64,000 bases of DNA, taken from Dendrosporobacter quercicolus (GTDB lineage Bacteria > Bacillota > Negativicutes > DSM-1736 > Dendrosporobacteraceae). This document shows, in pieces, positions 1 to 8,931 of the stretch. Numbering within the stretch: position 1 is the stretch's first letter; each line of letters starts with the position of its first letter. The stretch is from positions 930,001 through 994,000 of the forward strand of contig NZ_FNHB01000001.1 in NCBI RefSeq assembly GCF_900104455.1, in the 5' to 3' direction. The notes under the pieces were generated by a model. That model saw only the letters and a list, made by a program, of their open reading frames with translations. It searched no databases and was not told where the DNA came from. The position numbers were made by a program, and so were the translations under genes.

Positions 1-1
1 G

Positions 2-1207
2 GCTGATTCCGGCGATACCGGCGCCAGGATTGCTTTAGAGTTAGCGGCGGAGCCAACGCCTCTTTTATCGACTATTCAGATTGGAATTACCTTGATCGGT
101 ATTCTTACCGGCGCCTTTGGCGGAGCTACTTTGTCCAAAAGCCTGGCTCCACAGCTGCAGTCAATTCCGGTTATCGGCAGTTACAGTGAGGCTGTTGCCT
201 TATTTATTGTTATCTCTAGCATTACCTATCTTTCCCTTATTCTGGGTGAATTGGTGCCGAAGAGACTGGCGCTGAATAACCCCGAGCCAATTGCGGCATT
301 ACTGGCCCGCCCCATGCGTACCTTTGCCAGATTGGCCTCACCGCTCGTCAAATTCTTAAGTTCTTCCACCAAGTTTACCCTTAGGACTCTCGGGGTCAAA
401 CCTTCGCAGGAACCGCCGGTAACTGAAGACGAAATCAGAATTCTGATTGAACAGGGTACTGAAGCCGGAACCTTCGAGAAAACCGAGCAGGACATGGTAG
501 AAAAAATCTTTCGCTTAGGCGATCAGCGTGCCTATTCTATTATGACACCCCGTACGCAAATGGTCTGGCTGGACTTGGAAGAACCCTTTGAGCTTAATTT
601 ACAGATCATTAAGGACAGCTCCCACACCCGCTTTCCTGCAGCCAAAGGTAATCTCGATGATTTTTCAGGCATAATCTATATCAAGGATCTCTTATCTGCA
701 AACCTCAATGCCAGCCTTGATATTGAATCCCTGGTTCGTACTCCCATGTTTATCCCGAAATCGATGAAAGCATTCAAAATTCTTGAGACCTTTAAGCAAA
801 CCGGTACGCACGAAGCCGTGGTACTCGACGAGTTCGGCGGAGTAATCGGTTTTATCACCCTCCATGATATTCTGTCGGAAATCGTAGGCGACATCTCCCC
901 TGATACTGAATTAGAGGATGTTCAAATCATTCAGCGCGATGACGGGTCCTGGCTTGTTGACGGCTTATTGCCAGTTGAGGACTTTAAGGAAGTTTTCGAC
1001 ATTGATGAGCTGCCGGATGAAGCCCGCGATCATTATCAGACAGTCGGGGGCTTTGTCACTTCATATCTTGGTTATATTCCCGCAGCGTCCGAAAGCTTTG
1101 AGTGGAATGATCTGCGCTTTGAAATAATGGACATGGACCGGGTGCGGGTAGATAAAATTCTGGTTACCAGGCTTGCTGCAGAAGCTGAAACGGAAACCAG
1201 AATTTAA
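2..1207 (+). CDS. CNNM/CBS/CorC_HlyC family membrane protein (hemolysin C family), 5' truncated
   Basis: The reading frame is open from the window edge, so the true start lies upstream. Visible from the first codons is the end of a DUF21/CNNM transmembrane domain (motif ITLIGILTGAFGGAT, then a second hydrophobic segment ending in LGELVPKRLAL). A CBS pair follows (EDEIRILIEQGTEAGTFE, then MTPRTQMVWLD and SGIIYIKDLL). The C-terminal CorC_HlyC domain starts near DDGSWLVDGLLPVEDF. The family is implicated in magnesium or other cation efflux and is often misnamed hemolysin; haemolytic activity is not implied. The gene stands alone, with about 220 bases before the next start. Confidence 0.9.
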   Translation, partial: ADSGDTGARIALELAAEPTPLLSTIQIGITLIGILTGAFGGATLSKSLAPQLQSIPVIGSYSEAVALFIVISSITYLSLILGELVPKRLALNNPEPIAALLARPMRTFARLASPLVKFLSSSTKFTLRTLGVKPSQEPPVTEDEIRILIEQGTEAGTFEKTEQDMVEKIFRLGDQRAYSIMTPRTQMVWLDLEEPFELNLQIIKDSSHTRFPAAKGNLDDFSGIIYIKDLLSANLNASLDIESLVRTPMFIPKSMKAFKILETFKQTGTHEAVVLDEFGGVIGFITLHDILSEIVGDISPDTELEDVQIIQRDDGSWLVDGLLPVEDFKEVFDIDELPDEARDHYQTVGGFVTSYLGYIPAASESFEWNDLRFEIMDMDRVRVDKILVTRLAAEAETETRI

Positions 1208-1377
1208 AATCCTCTGCAGACGTCCGGTAAAACTCCGGCTATTCCCTAACGGACTGCCGGCTGATAACAGACCGGCCCCGGGCGACAGTTCCCCTTTCCG
1301 TTCTTTCATCTTGGCCAGACTGGCAGCAACAGTAATTGCCGCTAAACTGCCGTAAATTGTTATGAGCGAAAAACACC

Positions 1378-1405
1378 TTGACTTTTGAGATAAATTATAT
1401 ATTAT
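1378..1405 (+). promoter_or_regulatory. Promoter of the ArsR-family repressor gene
   Basis: TTGACT at 1378-1383 and TATTAT at 1400-1405 are separated by 16 bases. The AT-rich stretch between and just after them (ATATTATGTAT) is imperfectly palindromic and is a plausible self-operator for the repressor encoded immediately downstream. The operator role is inference. Confidence 0.55.
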
Positions 1406-1428
1406 GTATCTTATTAGAGGTGATCATT

Positions 1429-1797
1429 ATGCGCGGTCCTGAATGCCTGGAGGATCTTTGCGAACAGTTTTGTGAGCATCCGAACATCATCTGTATCGCC
1501 AGAAACGAAGCGATTCCTGACAGTGAGGCCCAGCAAATTGCTGAAATTTTCAAGCTGCTTGGGGATACAACCAGAGTAAAAATTTTACAAATCCTATCAA
1601 AACGGGAGTTATGCGTCTGCGATATTGCCGCGGTTGTCGATATGGGACAATCGGCGGTATCGCATCAGCTCCGCTTGCTGCGCAGTGCGCGCCTGGTCAA
1701 ATATCGCCGCGAAGGAAAACTGGCCTGGTATTCTTTAGACGACGAACATGTCGGTTCACTGCTTGCTCAAAGCATTGAACATATTAAGCACGACTAG
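1429..1797 (+). CDS. ArsR/SmtB-family metal-responsive repressor, CadC-like
   Basis: A 122-residue winged-helix repressor. ATG 1429 is preferred over the upstream in-frame TTG because AGAGGTGAT lies 5 bases before it and the promoter overlaps the longer version. The helix-3 motif ELCVCDIA is the metal-sensing box of ArsR/CadC. An N-terminal region with four cysteines (C6, C11, C15, C23) resembles the extra thiol ligands of CadC, which binds Cd/Pb/Zn with N-terminal plus CVC cysteines. The HTH reads MGQSAVSHQLRLLRSARLV. In the apo form such proteins repress metal-efflux genes. No efflux gene is adjacent, so its target is either itself or a distant gene; a P1B ATPase occurs about 43 kb away. 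Confidence 0.88.
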   Translation: MRGPECLEDLCEQFCEHPNIICIARNEAIPDSEAQQIAEIFKLLGDTTRVKILQILSKRELCVCDIAAVVDMGQSAVSHQLRLLRSARLVKYRREGKLAWYSLDDEHVGSLLAQSIEHIKHD

Positions 1798-1852
1798 TAT
1801 TGACGTTCACAGGCCATCCTTAGGCCTCAGCAGGATGAATGAGCTGAATAGC

Positions 1853-1908
1853 CGCGAATAAGCAAAAAGCTTTCAGTATTTTTCCTGAAAGCTTTTTGCT
1901 TATTCGCG
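1853..1908. terminator. Long bidirectional hairpin terminator
   Basis: A perfect 24-bp inverted repeat (1853-1876 and 1885-1908) encloses an 8-base loop. It contains AAAAAGC/GCTTTTT runs, so it can act in both directions. It separates the ArsR gene from the convergent esterase gene. Confidence 0.8.
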
Positions 1909-1939
1909 AAATAAGAAAGTACAACCGGTGCACGGCAGT

Positions 1940-2773
1940 TCAGAGGGTTCTTTTCAAAAACCGCTCCGCCAAGTCGGGCCAGACCTCTGCCGGCAAACCG
2001 CGGGACAAGGCAGCGGCGTGGGGGCCGTGGTCGAAGATATGCAGTTCAAAGGGTACGCCGGCTCTTTCCAATGCGTCAGCCATCACCACCGAATTTTGAA
2101 CAGGCACCCTGTCGTCGTCGGCCGTATGCCAGATGAAGGTAGGCGGCGCACTGTCCGTCACGTGCCGGGCAGGACTGCGTAAAGCCAGCTGCTCAGGGGA
2201 AGGCTCACTTGTCCCGAATATGGCCTGATAAACCATCAGAATTGCCTCTCCCGCCTGCTGGCTGCGCAAAATACCAAAGTCCGTCACCGGATAGCAAAGA
2301 ACCGCTGCCGAAGGTCGCAGCTGTTCCGGCGGAACGCCCAAAACCGCCAGTTCCGGTCCATTCCAGCCGGTTATATAGCTGGCCGCCAGATGCCCGCCGG
2401 CGGAAAAACCGCAGAGGGCTACTTTTCCCCCATCTACGCCCCAGCCCTCCGCCCGCTCCCTGATGGCCAGCACAGCGCGGCCTAAATCTAGCAACGGTCC
2501 GGGAAAATGGACGTTTTTATTCACCGGCTCCCCTCGGGCCGGCGCAAAGCCTTCATACATAGTGGAGTATTTCAATACAAAGGCTGCAAAGCCCCGTTCC
2601 GCAAAAAACCGGGCTACCGGCTCGCCCTCACCGGGTGCGCATGCAATATACGCCCCGCCGGGGAGCACAATCATTGCCGGAAGATCCGCCGCGCCCTGAG
2701 GAATATAGGCTGTCAGCGTAACGCCCGGCCTGTCCGGAAAGATGTTTATTTGTTCTATCTTCATCCGTCCCAC
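1940..2773 (-). CDS. Alpha/beta hydrolase, esterase/lipase of the BD-FAE/acetylxylan esterase-like type
   Basis: A 277-residue cytoplasmic hydrolase without a signal peptide. The oxyanion-hole element is LPGGAY and the nucleophile elbow is GFSAGG. The acid appears in HTADDDRVPVQNS and the catalytic histidine in FDHGPHAA, giving a complete Ser-Asp-His triad in the expected order. The start is GTG 2773, with GGGGGA 7 bases upstream; an ATG four codons in is the alternative. Such enzymes hydrolyse short-chain esters, often acetylated sugars; the substrate cannot be read from the sequence. It is monocistronic and convergent with the ArsR gene. Confidence 0.82.
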   Translation of the reverse strand: MGRMKIEQINIFPDRPGVTLTAYIPQGAADLPAMIVLPGGAYIACAPGEGEPVARFFAERGFAAFVLKYSTMYEGFAPARGEPVNKNVHFPGPLLDLGRAVLAIRERAEGWGVDGGKVALCGFSAGGHLAASYITGWNGPELAVLGVPPEQLRPSAAVLCYPVTDFGILRSQQAGEAILMVYQAIFGTSEPSPEQLALRSPARHVTDSAPPTFIWHTADDDRVPVQNSVVMADALERAGVPFELHIFDHGPHAAALSRGLPAEVWPDLAERFLKRTL

Positions 2774-2914
2774 AATATTTCCCCCTTCAACTTACTTTTA
2801 TTTAATTTTATCTTGATAATATAAAAAATCATATCATATTTTGGACTAAGAATATAATAATTTGGAAATTTATCGTCACTTTTTAAACAACATAAAAAGT
2901 TAGTATACAAGTAA

Positions 2915-2953
2915 AATAGCCTGCAAACCCCTCCGGAGTAATTGCAAGCTATT
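2915..2953 (-). terminator. recA terminator
   Basis: AATAGCCTGCAA (2915-2926) pairs with TTGCAAGCTATT (2942-2953) with a single G-U pair, just downstream of the recA stop. Confidence 0.6.
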
Positions 2954-2967
2954 GGATATAGTATTTT

Positions 2968-4041
2968 TTATTCTGCCGCTTCAGCCGCCGCGGCTTCCGG
3001 CGCGATTGGCAGAGCAGCCTTGCCGCTCATCAGCTTCGCCCTAATCTCAGCTTCTACCTTCCCGGCAATATCAGGATTATTTCTTAGCGTCTCTTTTGCA
3101 TTTTCCCGGCCCTGCCCCAATCGGTCTGCGCCGTATGAATACCAGGCGCCGCTCTTATCAATAATATCAAGCTCAGTGCCGGTATCAACCAGGATCCCTT
3201 CATGGGATGCTCCCTGGCCGTACATAATATCAAATTCAACTTGCCGAAAAGGCGGCGCCACCTTATTCTTCACAACTTTAATCCTGGTCCGGTTGCCAAC
3301 AATTTCATTGCCCTGTTTAATAGTATCAATTTTCCGTACGTCCAGCCGCACCGATGCATAGAACTTCAAAGCCCGTCCGCCGGTAGTCGTCTCCGGGCTG
3401 CCAAACATAACACCAACTTTTTCCCTAAGCTGATTAATAAATACAGCCGTTGCCCGTGATTTGCTGATAATGCCGGCAAGTTTTCTCATTGCCTGAGACA
3501 TTAACCTTGCCTGCAGGCCAACATGAGAATCCCCCATTTCGCCCTCAATCTCTGCTTTTGGCACCAGAGCGGCAACCGAATCCACAACAATAATATCTAT
3601 AGCGCCGCTGCGCACCAAAGCATCCGCTATTTCCAAAGCCTGCTCCCCATTGTCAGGCTGAGAAATCAAGAGGTTGTCAATATCAACGCCCAGCGCTTTC
3701 GCGTAGACCGGATCAAGGGCATGCTCAGCATCAATGAAGGCAGCAAGACCGCCGGCTTTCTGCGCCTGAGCGATCATGTGCAGGGCAACCGTGGTTTTCC
3801 CGGAAGATTCCGGGCCATAAATTTCAATGACCCTGCCGCGGGGAATGCCGCCGACGCCTAATGCCACATCAAGCGATAATACGCCAGTTGGAATAACCTC
3901 GACATTCATTTTTGCGGCCGCTTCACCTAGTTTCATAATTGAGCCTTTGCCATGATCCTTCTCGATTTGCCTGATCGCGTTCTCTAACGCAGTCTCTTTT
4001 CCCTGTTTCTCCGCAGCGATAACGCCTTTATCTGATGCCAT
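2968..4041 (-). CDS. recA: RecA recombinase
   Basis: A 357-residue protein of normal RecA length. It carries the Walker A motif GPESSGKT, the core [20 protein letters not shown], loop L2 with [14 protein letters not shown], and [14 protein letters not shown]. The last 20 or so residues are Ala/Glu-rich, as usual for the C-terminal tail. RecA forms filaments on single-stranded DNA, catalyses strand exchange and stimulates LexA self-cleavage. ATG 4041 is preceded by GGAGGGA. Two LexA boxes lie immediately upstream, so it is SOS-controlled. It is monocistronic with its own terminator. Confidence 0.98.
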   Translation of the reverse strand: MASDKGVIAAEKQGKETALENAIRQIEKDHGKGSIMKLGEAAAKMNVEVIPTGVLSLDVALGVGGIPRGRVIEIYGPESSGKTTVALHMIAQAQKAGGLAAFIDAEHALDPVYAKALGVDIDNLLISQPDNGEQALEIADALVRSGAIDIIVVDSVAALVPKAEIEGEMGDSHVGLQARLMSQAMRKLAGIISKSRATAVFINQLREKVGVMFGSPETTTGGRALKFYASVRLDVRKIDTIKQGNEIVGNRTRIKVVKNKVAPPFRQVEFDIMYGQGASHEGILVDTGTELDIIDKSGAWYSYGADRLGQGRENAKETLRNNPDIAGKVEAEIRAKLMSGKAALPIAPEAAAAEAAE

Positions 4042-4057
4042 TACGCAATCCCTCCAA

Positions 4058-4107
4058 CGAACATTTATTCGATTATTTATTCCTATCGTATCACGAACAT
4101 TTGTTTG
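4058..4107 (-). promoter_or_regulatory. Two LexA (SOS) boxes upstream of recA
   Basis: CGAACATTTATTCG at 4058-4071 and CGAACATTTGTTTG at 4094-4107 both match the Firmicute LexA consensus CGAAC-n4-GTTCG with one or two changes. The proximal box sits almost on the ribosome site, the distal one in the promoter region. Tandem boxes suggest tight repression. Confidence 0.8.
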
Positions 4108-4207
4108 TGTAAAGAAAAAAATAAAAACCGGCCAAAACTATTTGAATTAGCGCCATAAAATAAAGCACCGCCGGACAGGCCGGTGCGGTTGTACTGTGTC
4201 ATGGAAG

Positions 4208-5092
4208 CTAGTCAGCCGCCCCGGTCTTCAAAACATCTTTGTTATCTTTTTCCTTAATGCCGGAGATCAATACACCGCACAAAACAAGCATAGCCCCAAC
4301 ATAACCTTGCAATTGCAGCATTTCCTGCAAAAAAACAAAGCCGAACAAAGCCGAACAAACCGGTTCTAAAGCAAACAGTATGCCGGCCCTTTCCGGCGTC
4401 GTGAATTTCTGGGCAATAGGCTGCACAACAAAGCCATACGCACTGCACACAAGGGCCAGCCCCAATACGGCAATCCACTCTGTTGTATTAGATGGCAACG
4501 CCGGTATTTCAAAAATACATGAAAAAATCACTCCATATAGGGCGGCAAATCCCAGCTGAAAAATTCCCAGCTGCAATCCACTGATTTCTTGAACCAGGGA
4601 ACTTGTAAGGATAATATGGACTGCATATAAAAACGCGCCGAGAACGCATAAAATTGAACCGTTTTCCATTACAAACGAAGCTTTGATTGTTAAAAGCCCT
4701 ATTCCTATAAGGATGATTAAAACGCTTCCGGCAATCGGCAGTGTAGGTCTTTTCCGGGTAATTAGGGATTGCAAAATCGGTACAAAAATAACAGTTACAC
4801 TTGTTAGAAAGCCGGCAGATGAAACTGTTGTTGTTTTCAGCCCATACATAAGCACAGTGAAAATGCCAAATAAAATCAGCCCCAGCACTGCGCTATAACC
4901 AATGATCTTTACGTCGGCTTTGATTACCCGCCGGAAAAAGATGCTAAAGGTTACAAGAAACGCAATGCCGAATCGCAACGCGATTAAAGAAAAAGGCCCA
5001 ATTCCATTGAGTCCAAGTTTCATCAGCAAATAGGAAGTCCCCCAGGCGATAGAAACAGTGGCAATGAGTAAATCAGCTTTTCTTTGCGTCAT
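4208..5092 (-). CDS. EamA-family (DMT superfamily) transporter
   Basis: A ten-helix drug/metabolite transporter of 294 residues made of two EamA repeats, the first starting TVSIAWGTSYLLMKLG and the second near VLGAFLYAVHII. ATG 5092 is preferred to the upstream ATG 5125 because GGAG lies 8 bases before it and the longer version has no ribosome site. Substrates of such exporters are usually amino acids or metabolites and cannot be inferred here. It is divergent from a LysR-type regulator about 200 bases away, which is probably its activator. Confidence 0.88.
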   Translation of the reverse strand: MTQRKADLLIATVSIAWGTSYLLMKLGLNGIGPFSLIALRFGIAFLVTFSIFFRRVIKADVKIIGYSAVLGLILFGIFTVLMYGLKTTTVSSAGFLTSVTVIFVPILQSLITRKRPTLPIAGSVLIILIGIGLLTIKASFVMENGSILCVLGAFLYAVHIILTSSLVQEISGLQLGIFQLGFAALYGVIFSCIFEIPALPSNTTEWIAVLGLALVCSAYGFVVQPIAQKFTTPERAGILFALEPVCSALFGFVFLQEMLQLQGYVGAMLVLCGVLISGIKEKDNKDVLKTGAAD

Positions 5093-5290
5093 GCCGTTTC
5101 TCCATTTTGCAGACCAAAGCTGCATTCTTTTATCTTCAATGACCTTTTTCCTCCCGCCCTTATCAGGCTTATCTATATAAACGGCGACTCTTGCATTTTG
5201 CCTGAAATTAGTATACTATGAGGACAATAATTATAAAAACTCAGCTTTTTCATTGTTTACATGAAATTTCTTAATATAGGACTGATCCGG

Positions 5291-6166
5291 GTGGCTATTC
5301 AAAAATATCAAGCCTTTCTAAAAACAGTGGAATATGGGAGCCTTACGAAAGCGGCGCAGGAGCTTGGCTATACGCAATCCGCCGTCAGCCATATGCTCAA
5401 TGCTCTGGAAAACGAGTGGGGCGTTACTTTGCTTACCCGTGACCGCTCCGGCGTAAGTATTACATCCGATGGTTTACAGCTTTTACCGCTGGTGCGAAAC
5501 ATTTGCAATGCAAACCGGGAGCTTATCACCAAAATCGGCGAACTACACGGCCTGGAATCCGGTATCATTAGAATCGGCACATTTACCAGCGTATCTGTGC
5601 ATTGGCTTCCCAATATGATAAAAACCTTCCAGAACGAATACCCCAAAATTGATTTTGAGCTCCTGCACGGTGATTACACCGAAATTGAAAACTGGATTAT
5701 GGAAGGCCGGACAGACTGCGGCTTTCTTCGCCTGCCCGCGAAAGCGAAATTGGAGAGCATTTTTTTGGAACAGGACCGCCTCATGGTGATATTGCCGGAG
5801 CAGCACCCGCTTGTCACCTGCGCGCGCTTCCCGGTCAGCAAGCTATCGGACGAGCCGTTTATTCTGTTAGAAGTAGGTTCGGAAAACGAAATAACGGGGA
5901 TTTTCGAGGCGAATGGCATACGCCCTAATGTACGCTTTACGGCAAGAGACGACTACGCTATTATTTCAATGGTCGAGAGCGGATTAGGTATCAGCATATT
6001 GCCTGAGCTAGTACTTCACCGCACACCTTATAAAATTGTCCAGAAAGAATTAGACGCCCCTGCTTACCGTAAGCTGGGAATCGTATTGAAAAATACCCGC
6101 CAGGCATCTCCTGCCGTCAAACGGTTTTTAGATTATCTGCATCATAGAAAGACCTTACTTTCATAG
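5291..6166 (+). CDS. LysR-family transcriptional regulator
   Basis: A 291-residue regulator. The N-terminal HTH is YGSLTKAAQELGYTQSAVSH, followed by a periplasmic-binding-like effector domain (SGIIRIGTFTSVSVHWLP onward). I prefer GTG 5291 with AGGA 8 bases before it: the family normally begins about here, and the upstream ATG 5261 has no ribosome site. It is divergently transcribed from the EamA exporter, the classic arrangement for a LysR regulator and its target. The ligand is unknown. Confidence 0.88.
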   Translation: MAIQKYQAFLKTVEYGSLTKAAQELGYTQSAVSHMLNALENEWGVTLLTRDRSGVSITSDGLQLLPLVRNICNANRELITKIGELHGLESGIIRIGTFTSVSVHWLPNMIKTFQNEYPKIDFELLHGDYTEIENWIMEGRTDCGFLRLPAKAKLESIFLEQDRLMVILPEQHPLVTCARFPVSKLSDEPFILLEVGSENEITGIFEANGIRPNVRFTARDDYAIISMVESGLGISILPELVLHRTPYKIVQKELDAPAYRKLGIVLKNTRQASPAVKRFLDYLHHRKTLLS

Positions 6167-6185
6167 AAAGACATTACTTTAAAGT

Positions 6186-6223
6186 AAAACGGGCAGAGAA
6201 CGCAAAATCTCTACCGTTTTTTT
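6186..6223 (+). terminator. Terminator of the LysR gene
   Basis: AAAACGG pairs with CCGTTTT with an inner AGAGA/TCTCT stem, followed by seven T. Confidence 0.7.
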
Positions 6224-6234
6224 AGCATTTTGGT

Positions 6235-6465
6235 TCATTCTATAAACCACTTGCCCTCTTCCTCAAATAAATACACCTGTCTGCCATGAATCCGGCAAGT
6301 ATTCCTTATCCCGCACCCGCCTGCTTTTAATGCTGCGGCCTGGCGCACATCCATAACACGGTCTACCGAATAATATACGCGCCCGTCCCTCCAGCGGATA
6401 CTGAGCGGCTTTGTTGTGCCGTCCGGATTATGTTGCGCGGTTACTGCGATATATTGTTTAGCCAT
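6235..6465 (-). CDS. Small conserved protein of the dinB operon (DUF6504-like)
   Basis: A 76-residue soluble protein with ATG 6465 and AGCGAGGTG upstream. The sequence (PLSIRWRDGRVYYSVDRVMDVR, then GIRNTCRIHGRQVYLF and EEGKWFIE at the end) looks like a small beta-rich fold. It resembles short proteins that accompany Y-family polymerase genes; the DUF6504 assignment is from memory and tentative. It begins 12 bases after the ancestral dinB stop, so it was probably in the same SOS-induced transcript. Its frame is intact although dinB is broken, suggesting it still functions or decayed later. Confidence 0.6.
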   Translation of the reverse strand: MAKQYIAVTAQHNPDGTTKPLSIRWRDGRVYYSVDRVMDVRQAAALKAGGCGIRNTCRIHGRQVYLFEEEGKWFIE

Positions 6466-6476
6466 AAGACACCTCG

Positions 6477-7484
6477 CTATTTAAAATAGGAAACCGGATG
6501 AATGGCATGATCCTCTTTCGATTGAGGCCCGTCAGTTTTCTATCGGTAAGCATTGAACACCTTTGCACACAATAATGCCCAAAACGGCTGCGAATATCAT
6601 CGATACTTTTCACGCTGATTGCGACAGTCGTACATTTAAGCCCGTGAGAGCGAAGCCGGGCCGCAACACTCTCGGCCAGTACATAGATGATCAACTTCCT
6701 CTAGGTTCTGCAAATCCCTTGGTGTAGTAGTGCTATTGCCAATGGATTGAGCGATGCTTTCTTCTCCCAATCGCTTAACGGCCGTAATATCCGAGCCATT
6801 GGCGAAATGCCACAGTGTTTCTCCCCAGGCCCCCAGCAGCAGTTGCAGGCAGTCCGGCTCACGCTTCGCCAGATCGCCAATGGTAAATATAGCCCGGTTC
6901 TGCAATTTGCTCTATGTTGACCGGCCAACATAGAGCAATTGGCCAACAGGCAGCGGCCAAACGACTTCCCGGAAATTATCTTCGGCAATCACGGTTGTTG
7001 CATCCGGCTTTCTCATATCGCTGCCCAGTTTGGCGAATATTTTATTGAACGAAACTCCGACAGAGCCGGTTAACCCAAGCTCTGTTTTAAAGCGCCGGCG
7101 TATTTCACCGGCAATTGACCGGCCGCTTCCGTACCGCCACACAGAGCCACTAACATCCAGCCAGGCCTCATCCACACCGAACTCCTCTATCAAATCGGTG
7201 TAGTCGGCAAATATTTCACGGGCCAGCCTGGAAAAGCGAAGATATTGCCGGAAGTTTGCCGGCACCGTTATTAAACCGGGACATTTTTGTTTCGCCTGCC
7301 AGATAACATCCCCGGTTTTAATGCCATAGGCTTTGGCCGGATAGTTCTTGGCGAGTACAATACCATGCCGCGCCTCGGCATCGCCGCAGACAATGACCGG
7401 CTTATCGCGCAGTTCCGGCCGATAGAGGCACTCGACACTGGCATAGAAATTGTTAAGGTCTACATGCAGGATTGTGCGTTTCAT
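6477..7484 (-). pseudogene. dinB: Degraded DNA polymerase IV gene (Y-family)
   Basis: The N-terminal half is intact and typical: ILHVDLNNFYASVECL with the first metal ligands, GVDEAWLDVSG with the catalytic acidic pair, and LPVGQLLYVGRST. After RST an in-frame TAG (6912-6914) interrupts the gene, and homology resumes in the same frame with LQNRAIFTIGDLAK. A frameshift follows at LEEV/IIYVLAES (about 6690). Most of the little-finger domain is then missing, since HGLKCTTVAISV joins directly to KSIDDIRSRFGHY. A last frameshift precedes the ancestral end KEDHAIHPVSYFK. The natural start is ATG 7484, with GGTGG upstream. Polymerase activity is not expected; a truncated N-terminal peptide could still be made. 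Confidence 0.9.
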
Positions 7485-7497
7485 ATTTACCACCATT

Positions 7498-7539
7498 AGA
7501 ACATATGTTTGTAATTGCGATTTTAGAACATTTGTTCTA
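7498..7539 (-). promoter_or_regulatory. Two LexA boxes in front of the dinB remnant
   Basis: AGAACATATGTTTG at 7498-7511 and AGAACATTTGTTCT at 7525-7538. The second lies inside a perfect palindrome, TTTTAGAACA/TGTTCTAAAA (7521-7542). Both match the Firmicute SOS box core GAAC-n4-GTTC. They are intact although the gene is broken. Confidence 0.78.
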
Positions 7540-7562
7540 AAATGTAAAGCGGTAATAAAAGG

Positions 7563-7596
7563 AAATCAGTCTGCCAGATTGACAGACTGATTTTTT
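7563..7596 (+). terminator. Rho-independent terminator-like hairpin
   Basis: AAATCAGTCTG (7563-7573) pairs with CAGACTGATTT (7583-7593) and is followed by more T on the + strand. No + strand gene ends here, so its source transcript is unclear. Confidence 0.55.
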
Positions 7597-7695
7597 GCTG
7601 TTCTTTATTGAAGTTCTACCGCCATTGCCGTATTTCACATAATTACCAGAAAAAAAGCAATACTTATAGTAGAACTTAGCGGGAGATGATATACA

Positions 7696-8217
7696 TTGAG
7701 CAATCAAACAATATTGTGGGCAAGTGTTATACTACCTTGGGTATCTGTCTTTTTTCTAAAAAAAGAGGATCTTAAACGCTACATGCCGGTTGCATTATTA
7801 GGAAGCCTTATTACTACATTTCTCACGGAAGTCGGCATATCTTTGGGCTGGTGGGTAGTTTATGAAAATATATTTCCGTTAATCAATATCCCAGTTATCT
7901 CATATAGTGGCTATTTAGTAGGTATTATCTGGATTTTCAAGTTCACTTACAGAAACTTTCTAAAATACCTCGCTACTAATCTAATCATAGATTCAGTATT
8001 GTCTGTTTTTATACTAAGGTGGTTCTCTCGGCGTGGTATTCTCGATATTCATATATCCGACCTGCAAATTCTGCTTTTATCTACCATAATTGCTTTTTTC
8101 CTGTATGCTTATCAACTGTGGCAGGAAAGCGATATGGCAATAAAATGCGCACCTGATTTACAGCCTGCGGCCAGTAAGCACTTGGACGAAAAAGATAAAA
8201 CAGGCAACCCCTCCTGA
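7696..8217 (+). CDS. CBO0543-family integral membrane protein
   Basis: A 173-residue protein with about five hydrophobic helices. The early motif ILPWVSVFFLKKEDLKRYMP and the later GIIWIFKFTYRNFLKYL are typical of the CBO0543 family, widespread in Bacilli and Clostridia and of unknown function. TTG 7696 is supported by GGGAGATGAT upstream. The C-terminal tail of about 35 residues is polar and probably cytoplasmic. The gene stands alone. Confidence 0.75.
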   Translation: MSNQTILWASVILPWVSVFFLKKEDLKRYMPVALLGSLITTFLTEVGISLGWWVVYENIFPLINIPVISYSGYLVGIIWIFKFTYRNFLKYLATNLIIDSVLSVFILRWFSRRGILDIHISDLQILLLSTIIAFFLYAYQLWQESDMAIKCAPDLQPAASKHLDEKDKTGNPS

Positions 8218-8321
8218 AACAGGGATTTCGCCCAGTCGCTTCCTGTAGCATGTCCTCTCGCGGTGGTACGGGCTTATGCCGGAATTGCTGAAATTGGAAA
8301 CGAACAGAACATCCGGCCGTT

Positions 8322-8648
8322 TTAATGTGCAGCACCTTTTAAATTAAGCAGTATTACGCCAATTATAATCAATACTATGCCAGCAAAAGTATAAATATTA
8401 ATAGGCTCCTTCCAAAGGAATATGGCTACCGCTGCAGTCAATGCCGTGCCTACGCCTGACCAAATAGCGTAGGCTATGCTCAAGGGTATTTGGGTCAAGG
8501 CCCTTGAAAGCATATAGAACGAAGTACTCATGACCATAACGAATAGAGTCGCGGGGACAAGCTTTGTAAAGCCCGCAGAAGCTTTCAACATTGATGTTGC
8601 AAAGATTTCACAAACAATAGCTATCGCTAATAACGCATATCCATTCAT
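8322..8648 (-). CDS. Small multidrug resistance (SMR) transporter, EmrE/Qac type
   Basis: A 108-residue protein with four helices. ATG 8648 is used, with GGAGG 8 bases upstream. The membrane-embedded glutamate is in IVCEIFATSMLK, and the helix-3 motif IAYAIWSGVGTALT is of the Qac/EmrE type rather than the guanidinium exporter (Gdx) type. SMR proteins work as antiparallel or parallel dimers exchanging cations for protons. It is monocistronic. A strong inverted repeat lies about 170 bases upstream. I see no guanidine riboswitch in the leader. Confidence 0.88.
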   Translation of the reverse strand: MNGYALLAIAIVCEIFATSMLKASAGFTKLVPATLFVMVMSTSFYMLSRALTQIPLSIAYAIWSGVGTALTAAVAIFLWKEPINIYTFAGIVLIIIGVILLNLKGAAH

Positions 8649-8818
8649 TTTTGCTTCCTCCAAATGTTAAGGAAATAGAAAGCCAACGCCAATTGCAGGT
8701 TGGCCTTGCCTCTAATGTCAACAGCCTGCCCATCTTCATAATAATTTGAACGGCGCTGGTTAGACGGCCATCAAAACATTGGATTGTCCCCGGCAAACAG
8801 GGTTTCATCGCAGTTGCC

Positions 8819-8848
8819 TGTCATATGTTTTGATAATAACATATGACA
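8819..8848. repeat. Inverted repeat upstream of the SMR gene, possible operator
   Basis: TGTCATATGTT (8819-8829) and AACATATGACA (8838-8848) form a perfect 11-bp inverted repeat with an 8-base spacer. It could be a repressor operator for the SMR promoter or an RNA hairpin in its leader. No neighbouring regulator gene indicates which. Confidence 0.45.
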
Positions 8849-8931
8849 TCATCAATGCAAACAATTATTTATAGCGAGCGGGGCGCCCCGCAGACACCCT
8901 CAGGGGATAGACGCAAAGCCGCAAATACATT

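Noticed and set aside
8860-8931. Possible c-di-GMP-I riboswitch (GACGCAAAGCC resembles its core)
   Set aside because: The remaining aptamer elements (GGCAAACC side, tetraloop receptor arm) are not visible, and no gene follows on that strand.
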